A stretch of DNA of 32,787 nt, from contig JAISTR010000025.1 of NCBI GenBank assembly GCA_031272515.1, positions 1-32,787 on the forward strand, given 5' to 3'. Positions 1 to 8,479 of the stretch are shown here, piece by piece (positions within the stretch are counted from its first letter, which is position 1; every line of letters begins with the position of its first letter). The notes below the pieces were generated by a model that worked only from the letters and a program-made list of their open reading frames with translations, did not search any database and was not told the origin of the DNA. The position numbers and the translations under genes are program-made. This DNA is from Erysipelotrichaceae bacterium. Lineage in GTDB: Bacteria > Bacillota_I > Bacilli_A > Erysipelotrichales > Erysipelotrichaceae.

Positions 1-369
1 ATAATCACCAAATGAAAATGGCACTTCATCCAAATATAAATCGGTCAAATCCTTCGGATATAAACCTTCATCATCGCAGACTACAAGGTACTCTTCATCA
101 ACAAACAAACAGCCATCAATAAACTCTATTGATTTTACATCTTCAAAGAGTTTGAGCTGCTCACCAGCATATGTAAGTTTATATAAATCGTGTGAATTCA
201 AGAAATAAAAGGAATTGTTGATGAAATAGACATACTCAGAAAGCCGTTGTTCATAAGCAATACTGTGAACTTTAATAAGCTCCTCTTTTGTATTAACAGA
301 AGTTTTACAATTGCTGAGTGAGACGATCAACAGCAATAATGCAAGATAATTCAGACATTTCTTTTTCAT
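1..369 (-). CDS. Partial gene: putative lipoprotein, C-terminus beyond window edge
   Basis: An open frame of 123 codons starts at ATG 367-369 and runs off the left edge without a stop. The first 20 residues are a lysine-rich start followed by a leucine-rich hydrophobic core ending in LSNC, which fits a lipoprotein signal peptide with Cys21 as the lipidated residue. An AGGAG ribosome binding site lies six bases upstream of the ATG. The visible mature part is acidic and has regular short strands (for example YLVVCDDEGLYP), suggesting a beta-rich extracellular domain, but no family is recognised. It lies 64 bases downstream of another small envelope-type gene on the same strand, so the two may be co-transcribed. 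The region is AT-rich compared with the xerC side, which suggests accessory DNA. Confidence 0.7.
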   Translation of the reverse strand, partial: MKKKCLNYLALLLLIVSLSNCKTSVNTKEELIKVHSIAYEQRLSEYVYFINNSFYFLNSHDLYKLTYAGEQLKLFEDVKSIEFIDGCLFVDEEYLVVCDDEGLYPKDLTDLYLDEVPFSFGDY

Positions 370-420
370 TTATTTACTCCTAACACAGCTCTTTACTGTT
401 GGAAAACTTCCCTTCACTTA

Positions 421-436
421 TGAAAACATGTTTTCA
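421..436. repeat. 16-bp perfect palindrome at the end of a small gene
   Basis: TGAAAACATGTTTTCA is its own reverse complement and overlaps the stop codon of the gene at 434-853. It has no loop and no T-tract, so it does not look like an ordinary intrinsic terminator. It could be a binding site for a dimeric protein or chance in AT-rich DNA. Confidence 0.4.
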
Positions 437-853
437 GCGGTCATAAAAATCGATGAAATGGAAATCAGTAATGACCCATTTCCCATTTATCAGTTCTACT
501 CTAATCTCATTATCCAAATCATTTTGAGCACCTTTGGAACCATCTTCTTTATAAGCAAACGTCTTTATAGTTACTGTGAACTCTCCTTTAATAAAAAAAT
601 GATAACCTCTCCAAATTTCTATTGAATAACCATTTCCATATCCAAAATCATAAGCCGTATTAACAAGTCGTCTGAAAAGATTTACACATTTTTCTGACAT
701 TACTGGCTGCAAATCATCCTTGGCATTAGGATTATTGATTGCAGATTGAACATAATTATGCAGTGTCGCTATAATCCAAAAGTAGACAATAAAATACAGT
801 ATCACCAGGAAGCTCATTATACAAAATACGGTTTTTCTGATTCTCTTGATCAT
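434..853 (-). CDS. Small membrane-anchored protein of unknown function
   Basis: A protein of 139 residues. Residues 1-9 are basic (MIKRIRKTV) and about 10-32 form one hydrophobic segment, followed by a soluble part of about 105 residues. This fits an N-terminal anchor with an extracellular domain. The soluble part alternates strands and charged turns and ends in a pattern (VELINGKWVITDFHF) seen in many NTF2-like or DUF4829-like extracytoplasmic domains of Bacillota; that is resemblance only. The ATG at 851-853 is preceded by a G-rich stretch that may serve as a ribosome binding site. The partial lipoprotein gene follows on the same strand. The 93 bases between this gene and xerC hold a TATAAT box at 921-926 on the minus strand but no convincing -35. 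Confidence 0.6.
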   Translation of the reverse strand: MIKRIRKTVFCIMSFLVILYFIVYFWIIATLHNYVQSAINNPNAKDDLQPVMSEKCVNLFRRLVNTAYDFGYGNGYSIEIWRGYHFFIKGEFTVTIKTFAYKEDGSKGAQNDLDNEIRVELINGKWVITDFHFIDFYDR

Positions 854-946
854 TTTCTTACCCCCCGACTCTCACGCTATAGATCTACCCCTAGTGCATT
901 AGATATCCGTCTTCTTCAACATTATAATAGTGGAAATCCTAGGCAT

Positions 947-1861
947 TCATTTTTTGATTTGACTGCGCGGATGCGCCTGCTGGTAAACCTTGGCCAAACG
1001 GTCAGCCGTGACATGGGTGTACACCTGGGTGGTCACCAGGTTTTCATGACCCAAGAGTTCCTGCACAATCCGCAGGTCCGCACCATTATCCAAGAGGTGC
1101 GTCGCAAAGGAGTGCCGCAACATATGGGGATGCAGTTTCAAAGACATCCCTGCTCTTATACCCGTCTGATCCAACAGATACTGAATTCCCCGGGAAGTCA
1201 AAGCCTGACCCTTCTGATTGACAAAGACCAAATCAGTGACCTGCCCGTTTAATAAGCTGTCCCTTGCCTCCAGAATATACTTCCTCAACCAGTCTCTGGC
1301 CTCTGCGTGAAATGGTACCAAGCGCTGCTTGTTGCCTTTGCCCAAAACCGTCAGAATCCGCTCCCCCAGATCAATCTGTCCCAGTCTTAATTCACTCGCT
1401 TCGCTCACCCGCAAACCGCAGGCATACATCAGTTCAAATAAGGCCCGGTCTCTTAATAGCGCAGGCGTAGAGCCATCGGCTGCCGCCAGCAATCGCTCGA
1501 TATCGCTGTAAAACAAAAACTCCGGGAGCCTGCTCTCGCGCTTGATGCGCTTTACCTGTGCGAAGGGATTGTCACTGGCGCCTTGAAACTCCATCAGGTA
1601 GCGGTAATAGGAGCGCAGTGCGGAGATGTTCCTGCCCAAGGTACTGTTGGTGATTTTGGTGCCGGCAATCTTGCCGGTGCGCAGCTCAGTAATATAGCTG
1701 CCGACCACAAAGCGGTCGGCCTCTTCAGGGCTTTCACAGCCCTGGCTTTCTAAATAATCCAGAAACCGGCAAACATCGCGGCGGTAGGCATCCAGGGTGT
1801 GCTCACTTTGGGTGATCGCCACCTGCAGCCACTTCAGGTATTCTTCCAGATGGTCGTTCAT
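947..1861 (-). CDS. xerC: Tyrosine recombinase XerC
   Basis: A site-specific recombinase of 304 residues, the usual XerC/XerD length, acting with a partner to resolve chromosome dimers at dif. Residues 1-100 form the SAM-like DNA-binding domain and about 115-295 the catalytic domain. The full catalytic set is visible: Arg151, Lys175, His246 and Arg249 in HPHMLRHSFATHLL, His272 in LLGHENL, and the nucleophile Tyr281 in VYTHV. Its ATG overlaps the trmFO stop codon by four bases (ATGA), so it is translationally coupled and last in the topA-trmFO-xerC run. In Bacillus the same gene (codV) follows gid and is followed by hslVU-codY; here the conserved run stops at xerC and AT-rich unknown genes begin. 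XerC rather than XerD is chosen from this context. Confidence 0.93.
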   Translation of the reverse strand: MNDHLEEYLKWLQVAITQSEHTLDAYRRDVCRFLDYLESQGCESPEEADRFVVGSYITELRTGKIAGTKITNSTLGRNISALRSYYRYLMEFQGASDNPFAQVKRIKRESRLPEFLFYSDIERLLAAADGSTPALLRDRALFELMYACGLRVSEASELRLGQIDLGERILTVLGKGNKQRLVPFHAEARDWLRKYILEARDSLLNGQVTDLVFVNQKGQALTSRGIQYLLDQTGIRAGMSLKLHPHMLRHSFATHLLDNGADLRIVQELLGHENLVTTQVYTHVTADRLAKVYQQAHPRSQIKK

Positions 1862-3132
1862 AGGGATTTTACCAGGGTTTCAATATTGGCAATTGCCTGC
1901 GCTGCCAAAGCTGTTCGGCGCGCACTGGGCTTGACTTCACTTTGGCAGCGCATCAAGCCAAAGTTCGCATTATAAGGTACAAAGTGTTTGGGATTGCCCT
2001 GACTGATGTGGGTGGAAAGCGCACCGATGACCGTGGTGTTGTCCAAAGGCAGCGGGTCTTGATCCAATAAGGCCCGGGCTAGGCTCAGCCCGGCAATCAA
2101 GCCGCTGGCACTGCTCTCCACATAGCCTTCCACACCGGTCATCTGACCGGCGAAATAGAGTCCCGGGATTTTTTTGAACTGGTAGTGCTTATCCAGAAAC
2201 AGGGGGGAATTGAGATAGGTGTTGCGGTGGCAGACGCCATAGCGGGCAATCTGCGCACTTTTTAATCCCGGAATAAACTTTAACATTTCCCTCTGGGCAG
2301 GCCAGCTCAGGCGGGTCTGAAAGCCCACCATGTTGACTAAAGTATCCGCCGCATCATCCTGACGCAGCTGCACCACCGCATAGGGTTCTGGACTTAGTCC
2401 AACCGGCTTCATCGGACCAAACAACAGGGTCTTGGGACCCCTTTTTGCCAGTACTTCAATGGGCATGCAGCCCTCAAAGAAGATCTGCTCTTCAAAGTCG
2501 TGTAATGGTGCCAACTCTGCCTGAATCAAGAAGTCATAAAAACGCTCGAACTCTTCTTTGTTTAGCGGACAGTTGAGATAGTCCTCTCCCACATCATAGC
2601 GGGAGGCTCTTGTGACCTTTGTCATATCGATGGTGCTCTTATCAATGATGGGAGCAATGGCATCATAGAAATACAGGCTTTGGGTGCCGATTAAGCCCTG
2701 CAGCTTAATAAACAAAGCATCACTGGTCAAGGGACCAGTAGCAATGATGCAGGGCGTATCGGGTATTTCGGTGACTTCTTCACGATGAATGGTCACATTG
2801 TCCAGGGCTTCAATGGTTTCGGTTATTTTTCGGGCAAATGCGACCCGGTCCACCGCCAGGGCACTGCCAGCCGGGATGCGGGTTTCCTGGGCAATCCTTA
2901 TCACTAAGCTGTCCAGTAAACGCATCTCCTCTTTCAAAACCCCGACCGCAGTATCCTTCGCATCAGAGCGCAGGGAGTTGGAGCAGACCAGCTCCGCAAA
3001 GTCACCACTGACAAAAGCGGGTGCCTTCCGCTTTGGACGCATTTCAAAAACGTCCACGTGGATGCCCCGCTTCGCTAATTGCCAGATTGCTTCCGAGCCG
3101 GCCAGACCGGCTCCTACGACCGTAACTTTCAT
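1858..3132 (-). CDS. trmFO: Folate/FAD-dependent tRNA uridine-54 methyltransferase TrmFO
   Basis: Makes 5-methyluridine at position 54 of the tRNA T-loop using methylenetetrahydrofolate and reduced FAD, instead of the SAM-dependent enzyme used by Proteobacteria. The product is 424 residues, close to the usual 430-440. Residues 3-33 show the FAD-binding Rossmann motif (VVGAGLAGSEA, then VFEMRP). Cys50 in AELVCSNSLRSD and Cys222 in FFEGCMPIEVLAKRG match the two conserved cysteines of the family. The C-terminal part contains PGLYFAGQMTGVEGYVESSA, typical of the GidA/TrmFO group; the short length and the missing GidA C-terminal domain favour TrmFO over MnmG. It overlaps topA upstream and xerC downstream by four bases each, as in a single polycistronic unit. 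Confidence 0.95.
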   Translation of the reverse strand: MKVTVVGAGLAGSEAIWQLAKRGIHVDVFEMRPKRKAPAFVSGDFAELVCSNSLRSDAKDTAVGVLKEEMRLLDSLVIRIAQETRIPAGSALAVDRVAFARKITETIEALDNVTIHREEVTEIPDTPCIIATGPLTSDALFIKLQGLIGTQSLYFYDAIAPIIDKSTIDMTKVTRASRYDVGEDYLNCPLNKEEFERFYDFLIQAELAPLHDFEEQIFFEGCMPIEVLAKRGPKTLLFGPMKPVGLSPEPYAVVQLRQDDAADTLVNMVGFQTRLSWPAQREMLKFIPGLKSAQIARYGVCHRNTYLNSPLFLDKHYQFKKIPGLYFAGQMTGVEGYVESSASGLIAGLSLARALLDQDPLPLDNTTVIGALSTHISQGNPKHFVPYNANFGLMRCQSEVKPSARRTALAAQAIANIETLVKSL

Positions 3133-5300
3133 GATTTCTTTTTGGTGGTCTTCTTTGCGGTTGCTTTTTTCTTGACCGGTTTATCACCGGCTGCTTTTTT
3201 GTCCTTTTGAATATACTTGCACGCCGGATAGCCGGAACAGCTGATAAAGTAGGTACCATACCGGCTCTTGCGCTTGACTAAGGGCTTTCCGCACTCCGGA
3301 CAAAGCTCGCCGGTTGGTTCTGGCTCCTCCCTTTGGATGTACTTGCACTCAGGATAGCCGGAACAGCTAACAAAGAACTTCCCGTACCGGCTCTTGCGCT
3401 TGACCAGGGGCTTGCCGCACTGCGGGCAAAGCTCGCCTGTTGGCTGCGGTTCCTCCCGCTGCGATTCCCCTTCCAAAGGCTTGCTGAACTTGCAAGCCGG
3501 GTAGTTGGAACAGGAGATGAATTTGCCATATCTGCCTTCGCGGATGACCAGTTCGTGACCGCACTGCGGGCACATTTCCCCGGTCGGTACCGGTGCCACC
3601 TTCTCCATATTCTTGTTGGCCTTCTCCAGCATCGGGCTGAAGTGATTGTAGAAGTCCCTCAACATTTCCAGGCGGTCCTTGTCGCCTTCGGCAATCTTGT
3701 CCAAATCCTGCTCCATGTTGGCGGTGTACTTGACATTGATCAGATCACTGAAGAATTCCCCGAGTTTCTCATCCGTCAAAACCCCCCGCTCCGTCGGAAC
3801 GAAGACCTTGGTCCGGGCGCCTTCGGTGCCTTTCTCCAGGGTGACATAGCCTCTTGCCTGAATCGTATCGATGATGGTCGCATAGGTGGAGGGACGCCCG
3901 ATGCCGAGCTCCTCCATCTCCTTTATGAGTCTGGCTTCACTGTAGCGCAGCGGCGGTTCGGTGAAGTGCTGCTTGCCATAGACATCTTTCGCATCCAATA
4001 CTTCCCCGGCTACAAACACCGGTAAGATTTCATCCTTGACGCTCTCATAGTCGCCATAGACTTTCAGATAACCCGGAAAGATCAAGACCGAACCATTGGC
4101 GGTATAGTCATAGTCTTTGACATGGAATGTCACGCTTACGGCATCAAATTTGGCTGGTGCCATCAGTGCGGCGATTGCCCTTGCGTAGATCAGGCTGTAG
4201 AGTTTGTGCTGATCCGGGTTTAAGGCACTCTTGAGGCGCTCTGGGGTATATTCCACATGCGTAGGCCGGATCGCTTCGTGGGCGTCCTGGGCATTGGCAT
4301 CGACTTTCGCGCTGTAGTAGCCGCGGTAGTCCTTGCCATAGGTGTTTTCAATCATTTCCCCGGCAGCCGCCATAAACTGGTTGCTCAAGCGGGTGGAGTC
4401 GGTACGCATGTAGGTAATCAAGCCTTCCGACTGCCCTTCCACGCTGATACCTTCATATAGGCGCTGGGCGACACTCATGGTCTTTTTGGCAGAGAAGCCC
4501 AGCTTGGTGGAGGCTTCCTGCTGCAGGGTGGAAGTGATAAAGGGCGGCTTCGCTTTGCGCGAGCGCACCGAAGTCTTCAAATCACTAACAGTAAAAGGCG
4601 CCCTGGATTCGCTGACAATCTTATCCGCTTCCTCCTGGTTTTTGACCTCCGCCTTCTTGCCTTTGATTTTGGAGAGTTCGCTCTTGGCCAAGATGCCATC
4701 CTTGTCAAAGTCCGCATGGATGCTCCAGTATTCTTCCGGCACAAAGGCTTGGATTTCCTTTTCTCTTTGTACAATCAGCTTCAAAGCGACTGATTGCACC
4801 CTGCCGGCTGATTTGGATTTAATCTTGGATTGCAGCAGCTTGGACAGCTTAAAGCCCAGGATGCGGTCCAAAATCCGCCTGGTCTCCTGGGAGTGCACCA
4901 GGTCCATATCGATGGTGCGGGGACTGCGGAAAGCCTGCTGGACCGCATCCTTGGTGATTTCATGGAACACCACGCGGTCCTGGTCCTTCTCATCCAATCC
5001 CAATTCATTGGCCAAATGCCAGGAAATAGCCTCCCCTTCGCGGTCCGGGTCGGTCGCCAGGTAGACCTTGTCGGATTTGGAAGCCTTGGACTTCAAATCC
5101 TTGACAGTTGCCACCTTATCCTTATCCACGACATAGGTCGGTGCAAAGTTGTTCTCGATATCAACCCCGAGACCATCCTTGCCCTTGATGGCTAAGTCGC
5201 GTATATGGCCTTTAGAAGAGACTACTTCAAAATCCTTCCCCAAGTACTTTTGGATGGTTTTGGATTTTGAAGGAGACTCTACGATCACTAAATTTTTCAT
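3129..5300 (-). CDS. topA: DNA topoisomerase I
   Basis: Type IA topoisomerase that relaxes negative supercoils by single-strand cleavage. The protein has 723 residues. The Toprim domain starts at residue 1, with Glu8 in IVESPSKSKT and the DxD pair Asp84/Asp86 in LATDPDREGEA. The active-site tyrosine is Tyr297 in LITYMRTDSTRLS, with Arg299 beside it. After the core (to about 560) there are three C-terminal Cys4 zinc ribbons at about 577-603, 625-652 and 667-694, and a lysine-rich tail (about 700-723). Ribbons two and three are nearly identical and 42 residues apart. The ATG has a GGAGG site four bases upstream. The gene follows dprA by 55 bases and overlaps trmFO by four. Confidence 0.97.
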   Translation of the reverse strand: MKNLVIVESPSKSKTIQKYLGKDFEVVSSKGHIRDLAIKGKDGLGVDIENNFAPTYVVDKDKVATVKDLKSKASKSDKVYLATDPDREGEAISWHLANELGLDEKDQDRVVFHEITKDAVQQAFRSPRTIDMDLVHSQETRRILDRILGFKLSKLLQSKIKSKSAGRVQSVALKLIVQREKEIQAFVPEEYWSIHADFDKDGILAKSELSKIKGKKAEVKNQEEADKIVSESRAPFTVSDLKTSVRSRKAKPPFITSTLQQEASTKLGFSAKKTMSVAQRLYEGISVEGQSEGLITYMRTDSTRLSNQFMAAAGEMIENTYGKDYRGYYSAKVDANAQDAHEAIRPTHVEYTPERLKSALNPDQHKLYSLIYARAIAALMAPAKFDAVSVTFHVKDYDYTANGSVLIFPGYLKVYGDYESVKDEILPVFVAGEVLDAKDVYGKQHFTEPPLRYSEARLIKEMEELGIGRPSTYATIIDTIQARGYVTLEKGTEGARTKVFVPTERGVLTDEKLGEFFSDLINVKYTANMEQDLDKIAEGDKDRLEMLRDFYNHFSPMLEKANKNMEKVAPVPTGEMCPQCGHELVIREGRYGKFISCSNYPACKFSKPLEGESQREEPQPTGELCPQCGKPLVKRKSRYGKFFVSCSGYPECKYIQREEPEPTGELCPECGKPLVKRKSRYGTYFISCSGYPACKYIQKDKKAAGDKPVKKKATAKKTTKKKS

Positions 5301-5355
5301 AAAACCTCCGTTGCTTTCCTATCTTAAGTAATTGCGTCTGTTTTGTCAATTGCTT

Positions 5356-6102
5356 TCATCTGCTGGATTCATCCCTGTCAACAAAGTCATCCCGCATTAA
5401 AATCGTTGCGCCCTGCTGTATGAGAAGATTGCAGCCTTCCCCCATGGGATCATTGACCGGATAAGGCAAAGCGATAATCTCTTTGCCCAGCTCCAAAGCA
5501 AAATCCGCCGTAATCAGGGTTCCGCTTTTATACGCAGCCTGCATCACATACAACACTTGTCCCAAAGCCGCAATCAAACGATTGCGAAACGGAAAGTGCT
5601 GGCGCTTGGGTTCCACCATGCCTGGATATTCAGAAAGAATCAATCCCTGTCTTGCGACCTGGGCAAATAGCTCAGCATGCTCGCCCGGGTAAATGCGGTC
5701 GATGCCGCAGCCGATTACACCAATGGTTTTTCCTTTCTTTAATGCGGTCTCATGCGCCAAGCGGTCAATGCCCCGCGCCAAGCCACTGACCACCACATAG
5801 TCTTTCGCCAGGATTTCCACCAGCTTGCGGGTATGGATACGGGCATAATCTCCGGCTTTTCGTGAACCGACTACACTGATGGCCGGCTGTTTTAACAAGT
5901 TCAAGTCTCCATGATAAAACAGGACATAGGGAGGATCACTGAGATAAGCGAAACAGTCTGGATACTCTTTGTCGAGGATGGTCAGATAAGGCGTGGGGTC
6001 GTTGTTTGGCTGCCAGTCTTCCTGGCGCCTGATTGCCTGAGTGATGCGGTTGAAGTCGCCTTGGTACTTCATTGCATAGGCATGCAGTTGTTTAGGGGTC
6101 AT
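5356..6102 (-). CDS. dprA: DNA processing protein DprA (Smf)
   Basis: Binds incoming single-stranded DNA and loads RecA during natural transformation. The product has 248 residues, shorter than the roughly 290 of Bacillus Smf, and lacks a C-terminal winged helix. The Rossmann-like core is clear: the lead-in YPDCFAYLSDPPYVLFYHGD, SVVGSRKAGDYA, SGLARGIDRLAHETAL, IGCGIDRIYPGEH, LSEYP and FPFRNRLIAALG in the expected order. The start is not certain: only AAGGT sits directly against the ATG, which is a poor ribosome binding site. Gene order dprA-topA-trmFO-xerC matches Bacillus. Presence of dprA alone does not show competence, since the gene is nearly universal. Confidence 0.92.
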   Translation of the reverse strand: MTPKQLHAYAMKYQGDFNRITQAIRRQEDWQPNNDPTPYLTILDKEYPDCFAYLSDPPYVLFYHGDLNLLKQPAISVVGSRKAGDYARIHTRKLVEILAKDYVVVSGLARGIDRLAHETALKKGKTIGVIGCGIDRIYPGEHAELFAQVARQGLILSEYPGMVEPKRQHFPFRNRLIAALGQVLYVMQAAYKSGTLITADFALELGKEIIALPYPVNDPMGEGCNLLIQQGATILMRDDFVDRDESSR

Positions 6103-6212
6103 ACCTTAACATAGCGAAAAATCAGGCAAATCCCTACCCTGAATTTGATGAAAAGAATGAAAATTACCCCAGAAAGGCAATCATTTCCAAAAGAGCTTTA
6201 TAGCTTACTGCT

Positions 6213-7109
6213 TTAAGTTTCCATTTCCTTCACTGCTAAAGCCTCGATATACCCCCTGTACCCCTGGGGTTCCAGCTGAATCCTTGGGGCACAGTCCGAC
6301 CAGCTAAAGCCATCCACGCTCGGATCATAATCATCAATGATGCTGGAAAGGTTGTAGATCGCTTCATCGAAACGCTCTTCCTCATAAGGGTCTGACTGAA
6401 ACATCATCATCGTACAGGCCGGTAAGTCAATCACATCAAAGCCTTCAGGAACCAGTCCCTGATAATCAACTGATACTTCCACTCCCTGCGCATATACCGA
6501 TGTTCCTTCCGGTCTTAAGCCAGCAGAAAGCCACATTCCCACCGGTTCATATAACGCCTGTTTGATACTGACCAGGATGCCCCAGACATCACAGCCGATT
6601 TCGTTGACATAATCAAAATAGTTGTCTGCACTAATCCCGCGTTTGAGGATCATCTTGCGTGCAGGAAAGTTTAAGAATTCCTTGTGGTAATGAGTGGACA
6701 GTGGTGGCAGATCTTCCCTGCTTTGTTCCAGATTCAGCATTCCGTCAGCCGGATAAGGCGTAAATAAAGGAATCGGCGGGGTCTGGCTCTGATAGGATTT
6801 GGGGGTGATTCCAAATTCTTTGCGAAAGGCCCGGGTAAAGCCCTCATGGGAGTCAAAGACAAAATCCAGGGCGACATCCAGGACCTTTCGTTTCTCATCC
6901 CGCAATACCAGCGCCGCCTTGCTTAAGCGCAGGCGGCGAATGTATTCAAACGGACTCAGCCCGGTATATTCATGAAACATCTTGGCGCTGTGCCAGGGTG
7001 AATAACCAGCTTCTCTTGCCAAAGCAAACAGCGTGATCTGCTCTGCCAGATTTTCTTCAATATATTCCTGCATGTGCCGCACTGCCTGTGCCTTTGCCAA
7101 TTGTGTCAT
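6213..7109 (-). CDS. AraC-family regulator with GyrI-like effector domain
   Basis: A transcription regulator of 298 residues. Residues about 8-107 form an AraC/XylS DNA-binding region with two helix-turn-helix units, the second ending in the family signature (SHEGFTRAFRKEFGITPKSYQ). Residues about 145-298 look like a GyrI/effector-binding domain of the Rob/BmrR type (CDVWGILVSI, DLPACTMMMFQSDPYEEERF, final GYRGYIEALAV). The ATG at 7107-7109 is chosen because GGGGAG lies seven bases upstream; a TTG 20 codons earlier has no such site. It is divergent from the M28 peptidase and sits between dprA and rnhB, two genes that belong to one syntenic block in Bacillus, so this pair looks like an insertion. 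Effector unknown. Confidence 0.85.
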   Translation of the reverse strand: MTQLAKAQAVRHMQEYIEENLAEQITLFALAREAGYSPWHSAKMFHEYTGLSPFEYIRRLRLSKAALVLRDEKRKVLDVALDFVFDSHEGFTRAFRKEFGITPKSYQSQTPPIPLFTPYPADGMLNLEQSREDLPPLSTHYHKEFLNFPARKMILKRGISADNYFDYVNEIGCDVWGILVSIKQALYEPVGMWLSAGLRPEGTSVYAQGVEVSVDYQGLVPEGFDVIDLPACTMMMFQSDPYEEERFDEAIYNLSSIIDDYDPSVDGFSWSDCAPRIQLEPQGYRGYIEALAVKEMET

Positions 7110-7145
7110 AACGCTCTCCCCGTTTTCCTTTATTGTACCGCTTTG

Positions 7146-7194
7146 TTGTGATGAAAGACAGCGGATCAAATCACAAGGAAAGTCAAGAAATCAC
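7146..7194. promoter_or_regulatory. Repeated heptamers between divergent regulator and peptidase
   Basis: TTGTGAT at 7146-7152 and ATCACAA at 7170-7176 are perfect inverted copies with 17 bases between. AAATCAC also occurs twice in direct orientation at 7168-7174 and 7188-7194, exactly 20 bases apart, about two helical turns. The spacing suits an AraC-type protein, and the position in the shared 136-base promoter region suggests autoregulation plus control of the peptidase. Inferred from pattern only. Confidence 0.45.
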
Positions 7195-7245
7195 TCTTTT
7201 GGCTGCGGTAAACTGAAATCATCCAAAGAAGGGAGATGAACTCAA

Positions 7246-8424
7246 ATGACGGAAAATGAATTGAAGACACGCCTAAAAGAGGTTTCGCAAATGCTTTGCG
7301 AGACGATTGGTCCAAGGCCGACCGGATCCAAAGCCAATCAGGAGGCAGCTGCTTTTTGCCTCAAAGAATTCAGCAGCCTCGGCTATCAAGTCGAAGAGCA
7401 GTCTTTTGATTGCATGGATTGGCAGAACCACGGTGCCAGCTTGAGCGTGGATGGTACCAAGATTGAGGTTGCCGCCGCAAATTACAGCAACGACTGTAAT
7501 GTAAAAGCGGAACTGGTCTTTGCCGGAAGTGTGGGCGAGCTCAAGAATTTAGAGGCAGAAGACAGGATTTTAGTCATCCACTCTGACTTATGTAAGGAGC
7601 CGCTGATGCCCAAAAGCATGACCTTCTACAACCCGGAGGAACATCAGGAAATTATCCGGCTGCTGGAGGGAAAAAAGCCGCTGGCAATCATCACCTGCAG
7701 CTTTCTGGAAGATGTACCGGCACCAATTATCGAAGACGGGGACTTCGATATCCCCTGTGCTGTGGTGAGCGGCAATCAGAAGGATTTGTTATTGAAGGCA
7801 AAAAGCGCAGAACTGAAACTCGATACCCGGCGCCATCCCTCCACTGGCAAAAACGTCATTGCCACAAACGCAGCCAAACAGCCGGTTGTCAGCTTCTCTG
7901 CCCATCTGGACACCGCTGCCAACACCCCCGGTGCCCTGGATAACGCCAGCGGTGTCAGCACCTTACTGGTATTAGCCTGGCTGATCAAAGAGACCAAAGC
8001 AGATCTCCCAGTGGAATTTGTACTATTCAACGGGGAGGATTATTACAGCACCCCCGGGGAAAACCTGTTTATGGGTATGTCCTTAATGGCCCAGGACAAA
8101 TCGCGTAAAGTCGCCTTCAATATTGATGGCGTCGGGCTTAAGGACAGCCCGACCTCCTTCTCCTTCTACGAGTGCTCAGACAAACTTTGCGAATCAATTC
8201 GGCACAGTTTTGAAAGCCTTCAGGAGATTGAACCCTGGCCGATGGGGGACCATATGCTGTTTGCCTACAGCGGCGTACCTGCAATCGCTATTACCGCGTC
8301 CGGGATATTCGATCTGGTCTATTCGGTGATGCACACCCCGGCGGATACGCTGGATTTGATCGACTATGATATATTGACCAGACTGGTGCTGACTTTGTTT
8401 GAAGTTACCAAGAAGATTGGCTAA
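7246..8424 (+). CDS. M28-family zinc metallopeptidase (aminopeptidase)
   Basis: A protein of 392 residues without a signal peptide, so probably cytoplasmic. The C-terminal half is a co-catalytic di-zinc M28 domain: His220 and Asp222 in SAHLDTA, bridging Asp232 in GALDNASGV, Glu264 in FNGEDYY (likely general base) with Asp265, Asp294 in FNIDGVG, and His363 in VMHTPADT. The middle section, about 60-200, resembles the inserted protease-associated region of other M28 enzymes. The N-terminus carries GPRPTGS, common in this family. The ATG is preceded by AAGGGAG. It is alone on the plus strand, divergent from the AraC/GyrI regulator and convergent with rnhB, and ends at a shared terminator. The substrate cannot be told from sequence. 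Confidence 0.88.
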   Translation: MTENELKTRLKEVSQMLCETIGPRPTGSKANQEAAAFCLKEFSSLGYQVEEQSFDCMDWQNHGASLSVDGTKIEVAAANYSNDCNVKAELVFAGSVGELKNLEAEDRILVIHSDLCKEPLMPKSMTFYNPEEHQEIIRLLEGKKPLAIITCSFLEDVPAPIIEDGDFDIPCAVVSGNQKDLLLKAKSAELKLDTRRHPSTGKNVIATNAAKQPVVSFSAHLDTAANTPGALDNASGVSTLLVLAWLIKETKADLPVEFVLFNGEDYYSTPGENLFMGMSLMAQDKSRKVAFNIDGVGLKDSPTSFSFYECSDKLCESIRHSFESLQEIEPWPMGDHMLFAYSGVPAIAITASGIFDLVYSVMHTPADTLDLIDYDILTRLVLTLFEVTKKIG

Positions 8425-8447
8425 GTCAAAAAGAATCGTATACCCGC

Positions 8448-8478
8448 AAAAAGAAGGTTTTTCGAACCTTCTTTTTTC
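8448..8478. terminator. Bidirectional intrinsic terminator, peptidase/rnhB
   Basis: AAAAAGAAGGTT (8448-8459) pairs perfectly with AACCTTCTTTTT (8465-8476) over a five-base loop. The A-run on one side and T-run on the other give U-tracts in both directions. It separates two convergent genes and ends two bases before the rnhB stop codon. Confidence 0.85.
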
Positions 8479-8479
8479 T

